A DNA stretch of 64,000 bases from the NCBI GenBank assembly GCA_964020085.1, contig OZ026603.1, positions 7,866,546-7,930,545 on the forward strand, written 5' to 3'. The stretch comes from Micromussa lordhowensis. Its lineage: Eukaryota > Cnidaria > Anthozoa > Scleractinia > Lobophylliidae. Of the stretch, positions 1-12,021 are shown piece by piece (position 1 is the first letter of the stretch; the number at the start of each line of letters is the position of its first letter). The translations under genes and the position numbers were made by a program. The notes beneath the pieces are model-generated. The model made no database searches. It was not told the origin of the DNA and was given only the letters and a program-made list of their open reading frames with translations.

Positions 1-820
1 TCATAATACTGAGCGAAGAAAATGGCAAAACCCATGGAGGTTGAAATTATTAAATTCGGTTTTTCTTAATATCCTGAATAACCAGGTCTCAGCAATTACT
101 GTTATCAGCATCAGTAATCATTTTGTTTCATTTACTGGGCACACGATCCCACAAGCTGAAAGTTTTGACATGTGTTAAATCGTGTTTAACCCTCCGACGT
201 ACAATGGGGAAGGGAGAAGTGGTGCCACCCCTCCCCCCCCCCCCCCCCCATAGATTTACTCTTAGGGGCTTAGCTGTTCATTCATCCATCGCGGAAATTT
301 TGATATGTCAATGGTATGTCTATCATTTTAACGTTGCCATGGAAACCGCAAAGTTCATGTAGGTTTGGCCAAAAATCAACTTCTTTGACACAATTCTGTA
401 TTTTGTTCTTATTCTAATTACCCTATATTTTCTTTGCAAAAAAAAACATCGATCTTGCCTGGATCAGTTCTAGTTCCGACGAAGAATAGCCGATCAAGAT
501 GAAGCCAGTCCATTCTACAAATCACAAAACGGCTCCTCTAGGAGCCACCAAATACATTAAAAGTTAGTGACCAACTGTATTGACCTGATAGCTATAAACT
601 TTATGCCATTCGCTTTTACGCTTGTTGTCTGTCGCGCAACTGAAATTTGGATTTAGGCTGATCCACGAGAGAAAGCTCCAATTAACCACTCGACCGTTTT
701 ATGGAGGGAGGGACTAATAATGTTATGGCGGCGAAGATTACGACGAACACAGTTTGAACGATCGATCAGAAAAAAAAATATGAATGCGAAATTTATTTCA
801 CTTTAGATATATATTTTCTT
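1..820. other. Intergenic DNA, no gene recognised
   Basis: No ORF with protein-like composition and no splice-supported coding segment is visible. There is a homopolymer C tract near 231-250. The stretch is AT-rich with short ORFs only. Confidence 0.5.
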
Positions 821-837
821 CTTCTTTCGTTGCACTT

Positions 838-1115
838 CTTCCCCTCCTTCATTTCCTTTAGGGGTTAAAAACGTGGTTTTGATACCCCTAGGTGTTAAGC
901 CTCAAAAGGTCAACAGCGGGAGCTTTTACGGCACCTTTTAGGGTATTGAGCTGAAAAAAACATATGACAGGAAATAATTTGTTATGTAAGAATTAGCACC
1001 TCTTAGGCGAGAAACGAACTTTCAAGCCACGCCCACATAACAGGGTCTTGGTACCTCTTAGGTGTTCTTTTCAAAAGTTCCGACCGGCACCCCGTCTTTT
1101 TCATATTGCCCCGGG
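838..1115 (+). repeat. Interspersed repeat, family X copy 1
   Basis: This stretch shares an ordered series of short blocks with 15,110-15,380 and 59,690-59,990: a block beginning TTTAGGGGTTAAAAA, a block reading TTTTAGGGTATTGAGC, a block ACAGG..ATAA.TTGT, a block with TCTTGGTACCTCTTAG, and a block near CACCCCGTCTTTTT. The middle copy has imperfect terminal inverted repeats (about ACTCATATAAAAAGG versus its complement), so this is probably a non-autonomous DNA transposon. This copy seems to have lost its left end. No coding capacity. Confidence 0.6.
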
Positions 1116-2152
1116 GAATATTGATGTTTTTAAATTTGACGAGCTTGATTGTAACTTTAAAGACGACCTTTCAGAGCTAGTAAATACGGAACGGTCAAGT
1201 CGGTGAAGATATAGAACTGCGAGAACTTATTGTGGACTGGCTTAGTTCTATGACGGCGAGAATCCATGGTGGGCCCGGAGATTTAGTTATTATGAGGTTG
1301 CCCGTTTGTGTTTGAAAGATTCCTATTAGATGGATTGAAAATGAAAATTTACCGGTATTTTCCAGCAAGCTGTTCGCTTATAAAGCGGGCTGCAAGAACC
1401 ATCATCCGATCCCTCACGGTAGAGGTGACAGATATCACAAAACTAACATAGCCCGGAACGACTTTTAACAAACAGAGCTCTTTTTTAAAAACAGAAATCA
1501 CTTCCTACAAATGAGCAAGATAAACCGCAGACGCCCGCGCCTGAACATGAGTGCAAAAATTACATCATGGCAATGAAATGTTTATTCACTAGCTCAGTGG
1601 CATCAGTAAATTCACAAGTTCTGCGAATTGAATTCGTCAACTTAGTCAAATTCCTGGTGAAGTTCCCCATATTGCTTGAAATAAATGGCGACATATATAA
1701 TGTATGAATTTACATTTATGTAGGAATTTACTAACGGCATTCAACTGCCAAAGATGCCCCTCTAAAAGTGCTCCCATTTCTTCAAGAAAGTCGAAAACAT
1801 CGTCGCGGTCATTAAGCTACAATGAAAGTTTGACAAGCCTTGAAACGGGAATAGCTGGGTCAGGGCCGGGTTGTTACACCAAAAATACGGCACTTCTGAA
1901 CAAAATCCTTTTCCTCGACTCTTACCGATCTCCATCGCTGCCGTTCTGCCGGTAGTTCAGTTACAGGAGAAAATCTTTTTTTCCAGAGCGCCTGTTCGAA
2001 AGACTGTAACAGGCGGTTTACCTTCGTACAAGTTACATCTCTGTGCTAAAAGATACCTATGTATTACCTTTCTTGAGTAGTTGATTTTTCAGAGCCGACA
2101 GGCGTTAAGGGAGCACTTGACACAGCTGATGCGAAAGTGTGAATACCAAATG
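1116..2152. other. Intergenic DNA, nothing recognised
   Basis: Only short ORFs without conserved motifs are present (the longest is about 80 codons at 1,704-1,955). No repeat shared with the rest of the window was seen. Confidence 0.4.
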
Positions 2153-3317
2153 TATTACAGCAGGCAATCATTCATGTAAAACTGTGCACACTATAGCTAC
2201 ATGTACAGGATAGGTTTTGAAGGGTTCAACCAGAGTAAGCCGCAACAAGTGTTCATAGACTAATAGATTTCTAAAAAACAGGTTTGTGCACTGGTGCGTG
2301 TTCCTGAATTTTTTTGTGTTTGTATTGATCAACAACGAAATTAAAATCATTTCTTTGATAGACATTTTTTTGCCTCAGTGGTTCTGGCAGGCTCAACTAA
2401 CTAGAGAGAATTAAGGCCGAGTGAATCGTTCAGGCTCAGATTTAAGGAAATATGGGTGCGTTTCTTTGGGGTGATCTGTATCAGGATTAGTGATCCGAGA
2501 TCACTCGGATCATGGTACATCATAGAAGGCGATGAATCCGTGACCAGAGTGGATTCATCGGTTCCTTTGATTACCATGATCCGTGTGATTTTGGATCATT
2601 GATCCTGATCCAGATCACCCCAAAAGGAACGCACCCTTTGTGTTCAGATGCGTTCCTTGCTTGTATTATTCGTATTTCCGTGCGTTAAGTCTCAGCGTTG
2701 GTAGGGCTTGCTCCACTGAAATACATACGTGACGCATGAGTTAGGCTGACTTTAAATTGTTTGTGCTCAATGTGTGAAAAATGCGAAACTGCTTTGTATA
2801 TTTCTGTGAGAGCGTAATGATCCATAAAAAAACAACGTGCTTGCTATTAAACAAAAGCAAGAGACATCAGCTCAACCAATCACATCGCGTCTTCACCTGT
2901 CAGCTTTTGGACTATGCTTCGATATGCTGGAAAAATTACAACATAACGCGTCCCGCCAGACGCGGTGTGAGCCAGAAGGTGGAGTAAAATGCGGCCCAAG
3001 TCTGTTTCTCGATTTGTAGAAATTTCTCGTTTATATCCTGAGGTAAGTCTTAATTAATGATACAAGCGTTGAGCTGTTGCATGGCCGATGACTTACCTGA
3101 TAATCGTCATATGACTGAGAAGCCGTTAAAGTTCAACTTGGTTCATCAGGTTTGTCAGATCATAAGAGCGCTTAAAAATTTCTGATTAAATTAGACCACC
3201 GCGCATTTGATTAGCCATGAATGTATTGAGTCTTTGTTACAATTAATCATAACTATAACAAGTTTGAACTAGAAAAATGCTGAGATGTTAACCTATTGGT
3301 GAATAAAAACACAGTAG
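2153..3317 (+). repeat. Segmental duplication, copy A
   Basis: Matches 11,156-12,021 closely over two long blocks (2,153-2,273 with 11,156-11,279; about 2,640-3,317 with 11,325-12,021). The two copies share a strong donor-like site, CCTGAG|GTAAGTCT, at 3,042/3,043 here and 11,739/11,740 in copy B. Copy A also keeps a full palindromic MITE (2,453-2,637) that is internally deleted in copy B. Similarity stops where the LINE at 3,318 begins. The segment probably duplicated a promoter and non-coding first exon, possibly of the transporter gene downstream; that role is inference. Confidence 0.75.
2453..2637. repeat. Palindromic MITE
   Basis: The ends are near-perfect inverted repeats: GGGTGCGTTTCTTTGGGGTG on the left and its complement, ending AACGCACCC, on the right, about 185 bp in all. 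The inner arms also pair (GATCCTGATC type). A short remnant with both ends but no middle lies at 11,287-11,332 in the paralogous segment. Confidence 0.75.
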
Positions 3318-5010
3318 CTCCAAATAAAAGGTGTGGCAAAAATGGCGGTGAAGACACCGACTCTCGGTGTCCTGTTAGTTGCCCTTTCCTACTCTTGGCT
3401 TTGTGGCTGCAACTCGTTCTGTTCCTTCGACGAAGATTCTCAAAGGGAAGAGTCCTATATACAACAAACTGCTCTTCATCTCGTTCAACCCTTTCCTATT
3501 AATAATCACTCTAAGTGGAGACGTTCATCCTCAACCTGGGCCTGGCCCGGAAAACAACAACACTGAGACCCAAAAAAGCCCGACAGCGCTCAACTCGCAA
3601 TGTCACCGTCGTCCATCTCAATGTCCGCTCAATAAGATCAAAAGAGAATTAAGTTTACCTCGTTTGGCAGACGATAACCGATAACTGCCTCGACATATTG
3701 ACAATCTCTGAGTCTTGGCTAGACCCATCTATTAATGATTTCTGACTTGCAAATCCCTGGATACGTTTGTTTCGGCAAGATCGTGGATCACTTGGTGGCG
3801 GCCGTTGTGTCTACATCAAGGACATTTACAAAGCTTCTGTTATTGGCAGTCTCTCTAACATCAATTGCAAAAAGTTAAAGTCGTTTCTTGTATGTACGGT
3901 ATATAGACCGCTGAATACTCCAATTAGTTTCCTTGAGACTCTGACGAAATCCTTCATGGATTCCCTGTTGGTTGGGTCAGAGGTTGTAATACTGGAGATT
4001 TAAATTGCAATGTTTTGGAAGATTGCTACGAAGGCAGAGCCTTGACTGAATTTTGCTCTACTTTTAATCTCACTCAGCTCGTCGAATCACCAACTAGAGT
4101 CACCGAAACTTCTAAAATCATAATTGATATTGTATTAACGACAAATAAGGACTTTGTCGAAAATTTCCTTGTAAAATCTTCGTCTATCAGCAATCACAAC
4201 CTGGTTTGTTTTAACCTTAAGCAAAAAGCTCCAAGACCTCGTCACCATTCGAAGCTACAAGAACTATGATCGCGACAACTTCTTTGTGGACCTATCTCGT
4301 GTCCCATTTCATATGGTTTACTTCTTCGAAAGCCTGGATGACCAAGTTGATGCTTTTAATTGTTTATTTCTTGAGGTTCTTGATGTTTACGCACCGTTAA
4401 AGCGCGTAAAAATTATCACGCCCCGACCCATTCATCTCCCAAGAGATCAAACAGATGATGAAAACTCGTGATCTATGGCACAAAACTGCTATCCAAACAA
4501 GTGACCGCCTCCACTGGAATGCCTATAGATTCTTTAGGCAGGAAGTGAAGCGTGAAATTAGACTTGCTGAGAAAGCGTACGTTCGCACCGAGCTTCAAAG
4601 CAGCAAAGGAAGCTCGAATGCAATTTGGAAAGTGATTAACCGTTTGTTTACCAAGGAAGGGAGTGCCTTTGAAAACCGAGAACCCTTTGAGCCTATCCAA
4701 AACGTTCAACGAGTTCTATACTTCAGTTGGTAAAACTACTGCAGCTAAAGCAAGATGGATTGCTCAGGGCTTTCCTCCAAGCAGTCATGATTTGTTACAC
4801 AACTATGCAAATGATGTCCACGAAAATGGCCATCGAGAGCTTTTTAAGTTTTCTGCAGTAACTTAATACACCATATTCCAAAATTTATTCTGGATAAATC
4901 TCAAAGTTTCAAAGCGGTAATCGTGAATTTCACTCTACCGAGACGGCTCTACTTCAATTTACAGATGACATTTTAAAGAACATGGACGAGAAGAAAATTT
5001 CAGTGATTGT
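3318..5010 (+). mobile_element. Non-LTR retrotransposon (CR1/L2-type LINE), degenerate 5' part
   Basis: Broken reading frames give recognisable non-LTR retrotransposon protein. A hydrophobic stretch followed by the 2A-like GDVHPQPGP lies at 3,517-3,543. Apurinic-endonuclease-like segments follow at 3,767-4,269, including the phrases VCTVYRPLNTPISFLE, LTQLVESPTRV and IIDIVLTTN, with an inter-domain segment containing WHKTAIQTSDRLHWNAYRFF at 4,286-4,870. The first reverse-transcriptase residues (TDDILKNMDEKKISVIV) lie just before 5,010. At least four frameshifts or stops make it a pseudogene. The reverse transcriptase resumes at about 6,600 after an inserted element. Confidence 0.85.
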
Positions 5011-5864
5011 TGCCAACGAGCCAGCCGAGCGAAGACGCTCGGCTGGCGAGGCGGCAGAGAATAGTGCCGCGCGAAGAATGGCGTATGCGAAAAAATTCTC
5101 GATCGAGCTCTGAAAAGTGTAACTCTAAGGTGTAAGATGTAACAATGGCTCAGTTTGAGCCAACTGCAAAGACGGAACTATTCGAGCTATTGTAGTTTTT
5201 AGCCAATCAGGAGGCGCGTTACATCTAGACTTGTCTCGTGGAATATGATTGTTTTCTTTTATCCAACTGTGAACAATTTCATAGTCTCGGAACATATCGA
5301 ACCAGCGTGTTTCCTCTCTCACTTTATCGAAATGAAAGTTCAATTGGGGAGCGTACCCTTTACAAAACTCTTCTTCTAATTCGAATATTCAGGAAAACTG
5401 TTAGACAAGACCAAATCCAAGACACAAAATCGACATGAAAACGAACCAGCGTGTTCACCACGGAATTGAACGAGCGTGTTCATGAATCGAAACAGTGTAT
5501 TCCTTCTCTGTTTACCTATATCGAACTGAAAGTTCCATCGGGCAGCTTTTTTGGAAAGATTGTGTTCACCAGTCGAACCACTACAGCACTCCAGTGTTGA
5601 AATCTAGCATATCGAACTGAAGGTTGAGTCGGCAGTGTTTCCGAACAGAACTGAATGAGCGTGTTTATCATACAGTCGAAACACAAATCGGATCTGTTTT
5701 GCGACAGAATTAAACGAGTCGTGTTCATCAATCAAACTAGCGTGTTCACTTTCAGTTTGACTTTGCCCATCATATTGAACTGAAAGTTCGACCGAGCAGC
5801 GATACATATATCTTATTAGACGTTTTGGTGTGTAGTATCGCTGTATATTTTTACGAGTTGTGCA

Positions 5865-5897
<33 letters not shown>

Positions 5898-5937
5898 ACA
5901 AACAACGAGTAAAAATATATACAGCGATACTACACAC

Positions 5938-5969
<32 letters not shown>

Positions 5970-6584
5970 GATTTCTTTTCCCAAAATTCTGACTTGCCAA
6001 GGTTTTGAACTTCACGAGGCCGGGAGGAATGAGGCGAGTACAAATATCTGTTATTTGTACTCGTTTCGCGCGATATTTGTACTCTAGGAAGCAGAGTTGG
6101 ATAATAAATTCCATTATTATCCAACTCTGCTTCCTAGAGTACAAATATCGGGCGAAACGAGTACAAACATCACACGATATTTGTACTCGTCTCATTACTC
6201 CCGGCCGCGTGAAGTTCAAAACCTTGGCAAGTCAGAATTTTGGGAAAAAGAAATTGTTGGATAATAAATCTCTTATTAGACATTTTAGTGTGTAGTATCG
6301 CTGTATATTTTTACTCGTTGTTTGTATTTTGACTCGCCCTACGGGCTCGTCAAAATACCGCACAACTCGTAAAAATATACAGCGATACTACACACCAAAA
6401 CGTCTAATAAGAGCTAATAAGATATATATACTCTTGATATTAAGGGATTGCGTGATGAACGTTACCTGCCGGTAAACGCGTTATAATTTTCTCTCGGTAA
6501 TGTTTGCAACAGAAGAGAACCAAAAATCCGTTATGCTGTATTAATAAACCCCTTATTATAGCACAAATTATTCGCTCGTTGGCA
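5011..6584. mobile_element. Inverted-repeat element inserted inside the LINE
   Basis: The LINE reading frame is cut between a Val-Ile-Val and a Leu-Leu-Asp of its reverse transcriptase, and the inserted DNA carries an 11 bp perfect terminal inverted repeat: TGCCAACGAGC at 5,011-5,021 and its complement at 6,574-6,584. A small hairpin (CCAGCCGAGCG with its complement) follows the left end. The middle has degenerate tandem repeats (about 5,260-5,800, built around ATCGAACTGAAAGTTC) and a second, nested palindromic element. About 15-25 bp next to the right end remain unassigned. No transposase is visible, so it is non-autonomous. Confidence 0.65.
5816..6412. repeat. Long palindromic element with hairpin ends
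   Basis: The stretch is one large inverted repeat of about 600 bp centred near 6,111. Each end is itself a hairpin (GTCTAATAAG termini; inner block TAGTATCGCTGTATATTTTT paired with its complement). The unique arm contains GGCCG..GTGAAGTTCAAAACC and TCCAACTCTGCTTCCTAGAG. Half of the same element occurs at about 21,003-21,510. The ORFs across it read alike in both directions because of the symmetry and are not genes. Confidence 0.8.
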
Positions 6585-6598
6585 CTCTATCGATAGGT

Positions 6599-6720
6599 AT
6601 ACCTAGTTTTTATTAGATATGTCGAAGGTTTTCGACAGCATTCAGCATGAGCGCCTACTTATGAAACTCCACTAAATTGGCATCTCCACTACCGCTTGGA
6701 CCTGGTTTGAGATTTAAGGC
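6599..6720 (+). mobile_element. LINE reverse-transcriptase fragment
   Basis: Translation gives LLDMSKVFDSIQHERL, the reverse-transcriptase motif A region (F/YxDxxKAFD type), then an in-frame stop and IGISTTAWTWF. It continues the LINE interrupted at 5,010, since joining the two parts gives a normal spacing to motif A. It is cut at about 6,720 by the next element. Confidence 0.8.
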
Positions 6721-7490
6721 CCAGCCAAACGGATCCAACATGTTGATGCAACATCATTAAACATTGTTGAATCCAACATGTTGCACTCGTTTGGCCACCA
6801 TGTTGGATGATGTTGCACCATGTTGCACGATGTTGAACGAAGTTTGATTTCCATCAAACATCGTCTTCAACATCATCCAACATTTCTTTTGTTAAGTGTG
6901 AACAAAAATGTTGCATTCGTTTGGCCACCGTGTTTAACATTGTTGAACGCGCGCATGCCTGCTAAGCTGACTTTGCGGGTATCTGGTTCCATGGCAATGA
7001 TTCACTGTTTATAACTGCTTCGTGCGTCCCGCGCGGATGCTAAGATATGGTATGGCGAATGAGGAAAGTTTTCAATCACTCTCCGAAGAAAGTACAAGCA
7101 ATCTCTCCGCAAATAGAAAAAAGAAAGGGCAAAGCAGCCGTTGAAACCCGAGAACTGTGAAATCAAGAAGATGGTGCGACGCGGAGGTAGACTACTGGAA
7201 GAAAGACCATGTCTGTGGGATGTATTTTGTTAAATATCCCTTTTCTCCTCTTAGCTTTATCCAGGGCCTAGTCTTTCCTCTTTTTGTGACTCTATCATCC
7301 TCCTCTTCCAACATTTCAAGCAGAGCAAGGGCGGCTAAACACCTATTCACAGTCGATCGATCGCGCGCCAATTTTTTTGGGCAATGATGGCGCGCTTTTG
7401 TTTTTTTCAGGATTCTGGGTAGATTTTGGACCCAGACCTTTCGAGCGGAAGTGTTCAATCTAAGATGTTGCATTCGTTTGGCCACCTCGT
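6718..7490 (-). mobile_element. Decayed PIF/Harbinger-like element
   Basis: The ends are related in inverted orientation (GGCCCAGCCAAACGG on the left; CGTTTGGCCACC near 7,470-7,483 on the right), and extra internal copies of TCGTTTGGCCACC occur near 6,791 and 6,921. On the minus strand 7,192-7,340 encodes an acidic stretch, then KTRPWIKLRGEKGYL. This resembles the region before the transposase of Harbinger proteins, where an acidic run precedes a W-x-x-P-W-[IL]-x-x-R pattern. Only the N-terminal piece is present. The family call is tentative. Confidence 0.4.
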
Positions 7491-10400
7491 GAATGCAACC
7501 TCCACAGTTTATTCTTAATTGGCAGAAGTCAGGTCGACTGAGATCTCCGCGATTATAACAAAGCAAAATCCATCTGCACAGTAAGAAAGGACTGATAAGA
7601 AACCTAAACTAAAGAGGAAACTTCAGCATAACAAGAAAAGCAGCTGAAGCTGGACCGGGTTGCGATTATACTAATCCAGGATAAGCGAGAATTTTGATTT
7701 CAGTTTTGTAACTTTTCGGTGAGATTTTCTGTTTATATTGTTCAGTTTCTCAGTTACTTTTGAATAATCTGTAACTACTCAAAACATAAGCAGTGTAAAA
7801 ATTTTCATGCAAGACAGGGATGTAGCAAGCATGAGGCAAGACTAGGCAATTTTTGTCCCCCCCCCCCCCCCCTCTTTTTTTTGAAGAAACGTTTAATTGC
7901 GAAAATAATCCCTAAAAAAATTGGATTTATTAAGATAAAACAAGCTAAGATAAAACGGATGAATTGAGGGAAAAGCGTTTAAATGAGGTTAATTCGTTTC
8001 ATGTGAACAGTGAGTAGCGGTTTTTCAAATGATTTAAGGTTAGGCCGCGTGACATCAAAGGTCGCCATTATTCCAGTGTCTTATCTGCCAAGAGCCAGTG
8101 TGGGACCTTTCTTATCTAACTGTCGTAAAAGAACAAATGGTCGTTTGCTGGCAATGCTTAAAAGATCATTTCTGAGCCTCTAGATTTCAACCCTAGCAGC
8201 TCGAGTCTTCGGCACTTGAAACTTGCTTCGTCTTGTTCTGAAGTCTGGCTACGGCCCTGCAAGAAAAACGCATACATTGGTTAACTTAATTTTAATCCTG
8301 AGTTAATGCCAACCGCCTTTTTAACAACCCGGTCCCCATAATGTAACGTGACAAAGGGTCACAGTAGAGATTGTAACACATCACATATCACGAAAGCGAA
8401 AAAATGTAAATTAGTTATTTTTATTGAGAGCTAAAAGCAGTTTTAACAGGTATTTTGGTGTAAGATTTCAGCCTGTTTCGCCAGTGGTTCGCCCGCAGTG
8501 CAGGCGTATTCTGGTGCTCGAGTGTACATTTCGTATTAGGCCGCCACCCTGGATTACGTACCTGTGGAGGGTTGGGACGAGGGAAAATTTGCCAAGGGCG
8601 TCAAGCATCCAATTACAATTCAAGATGGCAGCATCGAAAACCTGGTTTATCGAGCGATACGTTCCAAAATAACGCCTGCATTGCAGGTTAGCCAGTAGTC
8701 CGTAGAACTTGTACCAAGGAAACCTCGCAATCCTTGCGATGTTTAACATTTGTCTCATTAGCATAAGCGATTCAGTTTCTGATCAAACTAGAGAAGATAC
8801 AAGTTTTGATTATTGAAAGGCACGATTAACTGTCTCAAGTAATTTAAGAACGATGCATTCAATACTTTTCGCGTCTCGCAGGTTTCAACACTTATAAAAT
8901 ATAACGAAGAAAGCCATGGACATCAGCTCATTAATTCATTAGCACTTTTACCACTCAGAAATATTGTAATTTGCAGTTTTTGAGGGCTAATATCTCCTTC
9001 AATAGTGCACCCAAAGAGTTTATCAGTAACAGGCGTTCTTCAACACGTCTATATTTCTCAAACTCTAGCAAGCTGCGTGGCGCAAACCACAATGGTCATT
9101 GCGACAGAGTTTGCACCAAAATTCGCCTGTGAAAGAGAGCCTTGCGCGGTTGCTCGTGAACTTGTTTTTAAATGTCAGAGTCTATTGTTTCAGAGTTGAA
9201 AAAGCAGCTGTGTACACTGTTTTTGGTTGAGTGGTTTTGATGAACTCGGCCATGTGGAAAACTTCAGTTGAAGCGTCCTAAGATTTCTAGTAAACAGCTC
9301 AGCAATTTGCGCTACACGTAAGCTGTTGTCATATTTAGAAATTGTCTATCAGAATCTACCCTTCTCTGAACTGCTCGCAATTCTATGTGTTTCAACACAG
9401 CTAAAACCTTGTAGCCCACTTGATGCATGAGTTGTGTAAGCAATGATCCGTACCAAAAAAAAAAAGAAAAACTGAGCCCGCTGCCAAAACATTCCATCAA
9501 ACCGACAGCCCGAGACACCAAATTGACCAATCGGATCGCAAGTTTTCCTATCTCTGGATCATTTAAATCAAATTTTAAAAACTTTGCATATTCCCTTTAA
9601 ATTAGAGGGTGGCCAAGAATGAATCAATGGAGAACGATCTTCGATTTTTTGTAGCTTCAGTAGATATAAGAGGTAAGTCTAATTAATTGTACACTGCCGT
9701 TGTATTGCTAACGTATTAGAAATGGTAAGGATTGATTCGAGTCCAGTTCGGTCTGTTATCATACCGAGTTATGCAACCCAGATGGCGACGCTTAGAACAG
9801 CGCCCGACTCGACTGAAGAACTAATTTGTATTCTATTCCATATTTCATGTGTCTCTTGATCTGATTCACTGTGTGTGTTAAAATACTTACTATTTAGTGT
9901 TCAAAATGAAAAAAAGCATTCAGTTAACTGAATTTAAAGAAAAATACAGTTCATAAATACGCATAAACTATTGTTTAGCCTGTTTATTAAACATTTTTTG
10001 TTTATTGCCATGGACTCTCGTGCTTTCGTGGGCATATTTTCTCGTGGATACAATCCGCAAATTCATTTCTTTTAAACTGGGATTATGCAAGGGAATGCAG
10101 AGCCCTAAACACGGCACTGATTGTCGGTGCTGACGTGCAAGGTTCCTAAACAAGTTGGTAATAATTAAGTTAAATGCGGCAGACGCCCAAAAACCCAATG
10201 TGCTAATGTGAAATAAATTTGCTAACCAGAGAAATATTGGCTGGTGAAACAGAATTATTTTGTTTAACGTTTTGAACATTTAAATAACAAAAACAACGTT
10301 TGTAAACAAATATCTTCCTTACTGAATCAAAGTTTTCTACGTATGCTGCTTATATGCTTGTCAGTTTATATACGCTAGAGAAAACCAAGCTTAGCTTGGT

Positions 10401-11155
10401 AAAGGGAAAACAAAGAAAGATAATGCTTCTATTAGCTTATATTAACTATATGCGCATCTAAATCATTGACTATTCTAACTACCTGAACGCCCGAGGGCAT
10501 AAATGCAAGGAAATTAATTCACCCTTTCGCTCAGTACCGCTACCTAGGAGGCAAAAAAGACAATAAATACGTTCTTTTATAAAAGCCATCGTGATTACGA
10601 AAATAAATCGAGTATTAGAGACTGACGATGAACAGATCGCCTAACGGAAGCTGTGGGTGGGTTAAAGAAATAATCACACAATGCATTAAGCGCCAGAGCT
10701 ACTTTTACTGCCTCATTGGTTTTGGCATGTTTGACCATGCATATAAAACCATAAGGAGCGTCAGAATTTGACAGCGATCTCTGCGTTTTACGTTTTAACA
10801 TAAATAAATTACATACCATTTGAACCAGTAAATCAGTGCTGACAGGAAGATCATATCCATTTTTGTTCTTCCGGGCCTAGTTTTCAGTCGACCTTATAGT
10901 GAACATTTATTTCCTAAAATTCTTGTATTTAGGTGTGTGCGGTGAATTAACAATGAAATTAAAATTAGAACTACATTTTATCAGCCTCAGTGGTTTTAGA
11001 TGACTCAGCCGTACTGAAAGGCATGCAAACTTGTCCAAACTCTTCAGTAATTTGTAACGGAGCCTTTAAAATCAACATCATTTCTTGTTTTTCTTGTATT
11101 TCTATGCAGCAGGCCCATTGTGTGAGAGTTTTAAAACTCACATTTTTTCCATTGT
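7491..11155. other. Intergenic DNA with one candidate leader-exon donor
   Basis: No coding gene was recognised. A C tract lies at about 7,857-7,872. A donor-like sequence (AGAG|GTAAGTCT at 9,672/9,673) resembles the donors in the two duplicated segments at 3,042 and 11,739, and nearby words (CCAATC, GAGTGGTTTTGATGA..CTCGGCC) resemble those copies weakly. It could be a third, more diverged copy of the leader exon. ORFs in this stretch are short and unremarkable. Confidence 0.35.
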
Positions 11156-12021
11156 ATTACAGCAGGCAATCATTCATGCAAAACTGCGCACACTATAGCT
11201 ACATGTACAGGATAGGTTTTAAAGGGTTCAACCAGAGAAAGCCGCAAGAAGTGTTAATAGACTAATACATTTCTCAAGGCTGTTGATGGGGTGATCTGTA
11301 TCAGGATTAGTGATCCAAAAGGAACGCACCCTATCTGTTCAGATGCATTCCTTTGCTTGTATTGTCGTATTTCCGTGCGTTTCAGCGTTGGTAGGGAACC
11401 TTGCTCTCTAAATACATACGTGACGCATGAGTTGGCCGACTTTAAATTGTTTGTGCTCAATGTGTGAAAAAATGCAAAACTGCTTTGAATATTTCTTTAA
11501 GAGCGGCGTAATGATCCATAAAAAACAGCGTGCTTGCTACTAAACAAAAGCAAGAGACATCAGCTCAACCAATCAGATCGCGTATTTACCTGTCAGCTTC
11601 TGGACTATGCTTCGATATAATGGAAAAATTACAACATAACGCATCCCGCCAGACGCGATCTGAACCATAAGGTGGAGTAAAATGCGGCCCAATTCTGTGC
11701 GATTCTCGATTTGTAGAAATTTCTCGTTTATATCCTGAGGTAAGTCTTGATTGATGATACAAGCGTTGAGCTGTTGCATGGCCGATGACTTACCTGATAA
11801 TCGTCATATGACTGAGAAGCCGTTTAAGTTCAACTTGGTTCATCAGGTTTGTCAGATCATAAGAGTGCTTCAAAATTCCTGATTAAATTAGACCAGCCAT
11901 GGCGCATTTGATTAGCCATGAATGTATTGAGTCTTTGTTCCAATTCATCATAACTATAACAAGTTTGAACTAGAAAAAAGCTGAGATGTTAACGTATTGG
12001 TGAATGAAAGTACAGTAGCTG
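11156..12021 (+). repeat. Segmental duplication, copy B, with possible leader exon
   Basis: Near-identical to copy A at 2,153-3,317. The donor-like CCTGAG|GTAAGTCT at 11,739/11,740 lies 1.3 kb upstream of the acceptor that precedes the transporter start codon, so it could end the non-coding first exon of that gene. A CCAAT motif is present in AACCAATCAG at 11,567-11,576. Transcript evidence is lacking. Confidence 0.6.

Noticed and set aside
5604..6295. ORFs of 96-122 codons on both strands
   Set aside because: They lie in a palindrome and read nearly the same protein in opposite directions; no recognisable domain.
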